64,000 nucleotides of DNA, taken from positions 1 through 64,000 of the forward strand of contig NZ_JAJADQ010000014.1 in assembly GCF_020447315.1 (NCBI RefSeq). Reading direction: 5' to 3'. This DNA comes from Hymenobacter nitidus. Lineage in GTDB: Bacteria > Bacteroidota > Bacteroidia > Cytophagales > Hymenobacteraceae. Both the position numbers and the translations under genes were made by a program. Positions 59,826 through 64,000 of this stretch are shown one piece after another. The number at the start of each line of letters is the position of its first letter. Position 1 is the stretch's first letter. The notes under the pieces were generated by a model. The model was not told the DNA's origin. It saw nothing but the letters and a program-made list of their open reading frames with translations, and searched no databases.

Positions 59826-62261
59826 ATGTGGAGTAAACTCGCCTTATTTACCATCAAGAACCGGCGCATTCTGGTATTGCTCCTGGCCGCTATTACGGTG
59901 TTCATGGGCTGGCATGCCCGCAAAGTCGAAATGACCTACGACTTTGCCCAGGTCGTGAGTCCCGACGACCCGGACATGGTGTATTTCCAGCAGTTCAAGC
60001 GCACCTTTGGCGAGGACGGCAACGTGTTTGTGCTCGGTTTGCAGGACAGCAGCGTGTATAAGCTGGGCAACTTCAATGAGCTGCGCAGCCTGACCGACAC
60101 GCTGGGCAAGGTGCAGGGCGTGAGCGGGGTACTGTCCGTTACCAAGCTCATCAAGCTGGAAAAGGACACTGCCAACCAGAGCTTCCGGGCCAGCCCCATC
60201 TTCAAGGAATTCCCCCAGACCCAGGCCGAGCTGGACTCCCTGATGCGGGTTGTGAACCGCCAGGAGTTCTACAAAGGCCAGCTAATTTCGCCCACCACGG
60301 GTGCCACGCTGCTGGCCCTTACCATGGACCCCAAGTTCCTGAACTCCTCGAAGCGCGAGAGTGTAATGAAGGAAATTCTGGCCCACGCCGAGCGGTTTCA
60401 GCAGAAAACCGGCATCCGGATGCACTACGCCGGCCTGCCCTACGTGCGGGCCACGATGACCACCAAGGTGGCGGCCGAAATGAAGCTCTTCGTGGCCCTG
60501 ACGGTGGTGATGATGGCCGTGACGCTATTCATGTTCTTCCGCACCTGGGCCGCCGTGGTATTCCCCATCCTGATTGTGCTCATCGTGGTGGTGTGGTGCA
60601 TCGGCTCGATGGTGCTCATGGGCTACAAAATCAACCTGCTCACGGGCCTGATACCGAGCATTATCATCGTCATCGGCATTCCCAACTGTACCTACCTGCT
60701 GAGCCGCTACCACTACGACTACCGCAAATCCGGGAATCAGGTGCTGGCCATGACGCGCGTTATCAGCAAAATCGGCCTCGTTACGCTGATGAACAATACT
60801 ACCACGGCCATCGGCTTCGTGGTGTTCTGCTTCACCAATATTGCCATTCTCTACCAGTTTGGCCTGGTGGCCACGGTCAATATTTTCGTGGCTTTCCTGG
60901 TGTCGTTCATCCTGATTCCGATTGTCTTCACCATCCTGCCCCCGCCTACGCCCAAGCAGCTGGAACACCTCGACGCTACCCCGCTGACCAAACTGCTGGA
61001 GTTCTTTGAGCACCTCGTGCTGGAGCGCCGCGGCACCGTGTATCTGGCGGCTCTGGCCTTGATTGCCCTGTCCATCGGCGGCATCGTGAAGGTGAAGTCC
61101 GTGTCTTTTATGGTAGACGACTTGCCCAAGGACAGCTCGGTAAACGCCGATTTGAAGTTCTTCGAGCAGCATTTCAACGGAGTAATGCCCCTGGAAATCG
61201 TCATTAATACGGGCTCGAAGCGCGGCATTATGAAGCTCAAGAACCTGGAGAAAATCGACCGGTTCGAGAAGTTTCTGCGCACCCAGCCCGTGCTGACCAC
61301 GCCCGTCAGCGTCGTGACTTTCCTCAAGGCCTCGACCCAGGCTTTCTACAACGACAACCCCGAGTACTACCGCCTGCCCGACAACTCCGAGAAGAACTTT
61401 ATCCTCAGCTACCTGGCCCGCTCGCAGGGCGCCGGCGGGGGCATGGACAGCAAGCTGATCCGCTCCTTCACCGACTCTACGGCCCAGAGTGCCCGGATTT
61501 CGCTCAAGATTGCCGACATCGGCTCCCGCAACCTCGACACGCTGCTCACCAACCAGATTCAGCCCCAGATCAAGCAGATTTTCAACGGTACGGGCATGGA
61601 CGTGAAGCTCACCGGCACCACGATTCTGTTCACCAAAGGCAACGAGTACCTGATCAACATGCTCAAGGAGAGTCTGGTCATTGCCTTCGTGCTGGTCGGG
61701 TTGGTGGTGCTGATTCTGTTCCGCAGCATCCGGGCCGTGTTCTTCACCCTGCTGCCCAACTTCTTCACGCTGCTGCTCACCGGCGGCATTATGGGCTACT
61801 TTGGCATTCCGCTCAAGCCCAGCACGGCGCTTATTTTCAGCATTGCCCTGGGCATCGATGGCGACAACTCGATTCACCTGCTGGCCAAGTTCCGGCAGGA
61901 GCTGGCCGCCAACGGCCACCGGGTGAAGGCCGCCATCAGCACCACGCTTTCGGAGGCCGGCACCAGCATGATTTACACCAGTATCGTGCTGTTTCTGGGC
62001 TTTTCGGTGTTTGCCTTCTCCGAGTTTGGCGGTACCAAGGCCCTGGGCTTGCTCATGTCGGCCAGCTTGCTGATTACCAACTTCTCGAACCTGATTCTGC
62101 TGCCCTGCCTGCTGGTCACCTTCGAGCACGGCAAGGACGAGAACATCAACGAATCCTTCATTCAGCACTTCGACCACACCTACCACGAGGAAGACGACGA
62201 CGCGGAAATCAACCTTCGCCGCATCCCGCTGCAGAAGAGCCCGGATACGCTGGAGTCGTAG
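59826..62261 (+). CDS. RND/MMPL-family transporter
   Basis: 811 residues. Two repeats, each with one helix, a large periplasmic loop and five further helices: first SSD-like block MKLFVALTVVMMAVTLFMFFRTWAAVVFPILIVLIVVVW...GLIPSIIIVIGIPNCTYLLSRY (~220-300), second ESLVIAFVLVGLVVLILFRSIRAVFFTLLPNFFTLLL...ALGIDGDNSIHLLAKF (~615-695). Members export lipids, hopanoids or drugs using the proton gradient; the HpnN/MMPL-like single-gene form without an adaptor fits lipid export. No membrane-fusion or outer-membrane partner nearby. C-terminal ~40 residues are acidic. Confidence 0.93.
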   Translation: MWSKLALFTIKNRRILVLLLAAITVFMGWHARKVEMTYDFAQVVSPDDPDMVYFQQFKRTFGEDGNVFVLGLQDSSVYKLGNFNELRSLTDTLGKVQGVSGVLSVTKLIKLEKDTANQSFRASPIFKEFPQTQAELDSLMRVVNRQEFYKGQLISPTTGATLLALTMDPKFLNSSKRESVMKEILAHAERFQQKTGIRMHYAGLPYVRATMTTKVAAEMKLFVALTVVMMAVTLFMFFRTWAAVVFPILIVLIVVVWCIGSMVLMGYKINLLTGLIPSIIIVIGIPNCTYLLSRYHYDYRKSGNQVLAMTRVISKIGLVTLMNNTTTAIGFVVFCFTNIAILYQFGLVATVNIFVAFLVSFILIPIVFTILPPPTPKQLEHLDATPLTKLLEFFEHLVLERRGTVYLAALALIALSIGGIVKVKSVSFMVDDLPKDSSVNADLKFFEQHFNGVMPLEIVINTGSKRGIMKLKNLEKIDRFEKFLRTQPVLTTPVSVVTFLKASTQAFYNDNPEYYRLPDNSEKNFILSYLARSQGAGGGMDSKLIRSFTDSTAQSARISLKIADIGSRNLDTLLTNQIQPQIKQIFNGTGMDVKLTGTTILFTKGNEYLINMLKESLVIAFVLVGLVVLILFRSIRAVFFTLLPNFFTLLLTGGIMGYFGIPLKPSTALIFSIALGIDGDNSIHLLAKFRQELAANGHRVKAAISTTLSEAGTSMIYTSIVLFLGFSVFAFSEFGGTKALGLLMSASLLITNFSNLILLPCLLVTFEHGKDENINESFIQHFDHTYHEEDDDAEINLRRIPLQKSPDTLES

Positions 62262-62262
62262 C

Positions 62263-62390
62263 GCCTCACCCCTAGCCCCTCACCAAAAGAGAGGGGGACT
62301 AGCTCTAAAATTTTACAATCTAGTTCTCTTACTAGCTCTACTACTTCTATTTCTAATCCCTCTCTTTCGGAGAGGGGCTAGGGGTGAGGC
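62263..62390. repeat. Inverted repeat of the CTCACCCCTAGCCCCTC type
   Basis: Arms 62263-62295 and 62358-62390 are reverse complements in 31 of 33 positions; loop of 62 bases with short iterated words (ctagctcta). It begins one base after the RND stop codon and ends 30 bases before the ileS ATG. Confidence 0.87.
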
Positions 62391-62420
62391 GGCTAAAGGC
62401 TAGCTACTAAGTCCTCAACA

Positions 62421-64000
62421 ATGAACTACCCCGAATACAAGCAGCCGCTCAACTACGGCCAGGTCGGCACCGATATCCTGGCCTGGTGGAAGCAAAACGG
62501 CATCTTTGAGAAAAGCGTGAGCACCCGGGAAGGGCAGGCCACCTTCGTGTTCTATGAAGGGCCGCCTTCGGCCAACGGCGCCCCCGGCATTCACCACGTC
62601 ATGGCCCGCACCGTGAAGGACATCTTCTGCCGCTACCAGACGCTGCTGGGCAAGCAGGTGTCGCGGAAAGGCGGCTGGGATACCCATGGCCTGCCCATCG
62701 AGCTGCAGGTGGAAAAGGAGCTGGGCATCACCAAGGAGGATATCGGCAAGAAAATCAGCATTGAGGAGTACAACCAGCGCTGCCGCGAAACTGTCATGCG
62801 CTTCAAGGCCCAGTGGGACGACCTCACCGAGAAAATGGGCTATTGGGTAGACCTCGACGACCCCTATATCACCTTCGAGCCCGAGTACATCGAAAGCTGC
62901 TGGGCGCTGCTCAAAAAGCTCTACGACAAGGGCCTGCTCTACAAAGGCTACACCATTCAGCCCTATTCCCCGGCCGCCGGCACGGGTCTGTCTTCGCACG
63001 AGCTGAACCAGCCCGGCACCTACCGCGACGTGAAGGACACGACCATCGTGGCCCAGTTCAAGGTGAAGCAGGATGAGAAATCCGCCCAGCTTTTTGCCGG
63101 CGCCGAGAACGTGCCAACCTTCATCCTGGCCTGGACGACCACGCCCTGGACCTTGCCGGCCAACACCGGTCTGGCCGTGGGCAAAAACATCAGCTACGTG
63201 CTGGTACGCACCTTCAACCCCTACACCTACGCGCCCATCCGGGTGGTACTGGCCGAGGCGTTGGTGGGTCGTCATTTCGCCGAGAAAGGCAAAGACGCCT
63301 CGCTCGAAGACTACAAAGCCGGCGACAAAGTGCTGCCCTGGCGCATCGAAGCAACCTTCAAGGGGGCCGACCTGGTTGGCATCAACTACGAGCGGCTGTT
63401 CGGCCACGACAAGGGCTTTCCGGCCTTTGAAGGGGAGGAGCGCGCCTTCCGCGTTATCAACGGGGACTTCGTCACTACCGAGGACGGTACCGGCATCGTG
63501 CACATTTCGCCCACCTTCGGCGCCGACGACTTCCGCGCCGCAGCCCTGGCCGACGTGCCCGCGTTGCTAGTAGCCGACGACGAAGGCAAGCTGGGCCCCA
63601 TCGTGGACCGCACCGGCCGCTACGTGGCTCAAATGGGTGAATTCGGGGGCCGCTGGGTGAAAAACTACGACGGCCACGACCAGAGCGGCGCCGACTACAA
63701 AACCCTGGACGAAAGCATTGCCATCCGTATGAAAGGCGACGGTACGGCCTTCAAAGTGGAAAAGTACGAGCACACCTACCCCCACTGCTGGCGCACCGAC
63801 AAGCCCGTGCTCTACTACCCGCTCGACTCCTGGTTTATCAAAACCACGGCGGTAAAAGACCGGCTCATCGAGCTCAACAAAACCATCAACTGGAAGCCCG
63901 AAAGCACCGGCACCGGCCGCTTCGGCAACTGGCTGGAAAACCTGGTGGACTGGAACCTGAGCCGCTCCCGCTACTGGGGCACGCCCCTGCCCATCTGGCG
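62421..64000 (+). CDS. ileS: Isoleucine--tRNA ligase (5' part, runs off the right edge)
   Basis: 526 complete codons from ATG 62421; about half of the usual ~1050-1130 residues. Class I signatures: GPPSANGAPGIHHVMARTVKD with the HIGH-type GIHH, KGGWDTHGLPIELQVEK, WTTTPWTLPANTGLAV in the editing domain, HCWRTDKPVLYYPLDSWFIKT and NWNLSRSRYWGTPLPIWR-type sequence at the edge. It charges tRNA-Ile and edits valine. The KMSKS loop lies outside the window. A 33-nt inverted repeat precedes the start. Confidence 0.97.
   Translation, partial: MNYPEYKQPLNYGQVGTDILAWWKQNGIFEKSVSTREGQATFVFYEGPPSANGAPGIHHVMARTVKDIFCRYQTLLGKQVSRKGGWDTHGLPIELQVEKELGITKEDIGKKISIEEYNQRCRETVMRFKAQWDDLTEKMGYWVDLDDPYITFEPEYIESCWALLKKLYDKGLLYKGYTIQPYSPAAGTGLSSHELNQPGTYRDVKDTTIVAQFKVKQDEKSAQLFAGAENVPTFILAWTTTPWTLPANTGLAVGKNISYVLVRTFNPYTYAPIRVVLAEALVGRHFAEKGKDASLEDYKAGDKVLPWRIEATFKGADLVGINYERLFGHDKGFPAFEGEERAFRVINGDFVTTEDGTGIVHISPTFGADDFRAAALADVPALLVADDEGKLGPIVDRTGRYVAQMGEFGGRWVKNYDGHDQSGADYKTLDESIAIRMKGDGTAFKVEKYEHTYPHCWRTDKPVLYYPLDSWFIKTTAVKDRLIELNKTINWKPESTGTGRFGNWLENLVDWNLSRSRYWGTPLPIW

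Noticed and set aside
62415..63503. Minus-strand open frame opposite ileS
   Set aside because: The plus strand carries unmistakable isoleucyl-tRNA synthetase motifs; the antisense frame has none.

Overview
The window is GC-rich chromosomal DNA of a Bacteroidota bacterium, most likely a pigmented Hymenobacter-like member of the Cytophagales. This rests on three signs. Two proteins carry a type IX secretion (Por) C-terminal sorting domain. At least eight sites match the Bacteroidota -7 promoter element TAnnTTTG close to start codons. CrtD and CruF carotenoid enzymes are present. Shine-Dalgarno sequences are largely absent and several genes start with TTG or GTG. I see no transposase, integrase, phage gene, CRISPR array, tRNA or rRNA; apart from interspersed palindromic repeats this looks like a resident chromosome backbone.

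Layout. 0-12.4 kb: end of an unknown coiled-coil protein, a large secreted T9SS protein, a metallophosphatase, a sigma/putative anti-sigma pair on the minus strand, glyA, tatC-rpiB, a polytopic membrane protein (minus), rbfA, a methyltransferase and a LolC/E-type permease. 12.6-21.5 kb: SNF2 helicase, an orphan lipoprotein, a SIMPL-domain lipoprotein, a gene broken by one in-frame stop, an SRPBCC protein, an RlmI-type rRNA methyltransferase and a two-gene SPFH operon. 21.8-29.2 kb: carotenoid genes crtD and cruF with a TetR regulator, thioredoxin plus a small DUF6952-like protein, a second T9SS protein, a GDSL esterase, and an overlapping pair encoding a YqcI/YcgG (GntA-like) protein and a DUF1989 protein. 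29.5-37.9 kb: an alpha-glucan/maltodextrin block with a phosphorylase divergent from two GH13 enzymes, an SDR and an MFS sugar permease; a perfect LacI-type palindrome lies in the divergent promoter region. 38.1-53.9 kb: GT2 glycosyltransferase, a STAS-like protein, an M16 double peptidase, a DUF4175 protein, an ATPase-fold regulator, ybeY, a Bpt-like aminoacyl transferase, mnmG, a methyltransferase and an Ig-like lipoprotein. 53.9-56.3 kb: replication-origin region. 56.4-64 kb: phosphate transporter (minus), glyS, an RND exporter and the 5' half of ileS.

The strongest non-coding signal is a dense cluster of DnaA boxes at 54.14-54.65 kb (4 exact TTATNCACA boxes and about 12 one-mismatch copies in about 500 bp) with an AT-rich stretch, about 3.2 kb downstream of mnmG (gidA), a classical origin neighbour. 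A second, inverted pair of perfect boxes lies at 56.21-56.24 kb beyond two small genes. I read this as the chromosomal oriC, possibly bipartite.

Other points of interest: the phosphorylase has Thr where the PLP-binding Lys is expected; a pseudogene is interrupted by a single TAG; several inverted repeats sit directly in front of non-ATG start codons; a hairpin-dense island lies at 42.93-43.40 kb; and a possible small RNA or attenuator precedes mnmG. All family assignments were made by reading motifs, without database searches.
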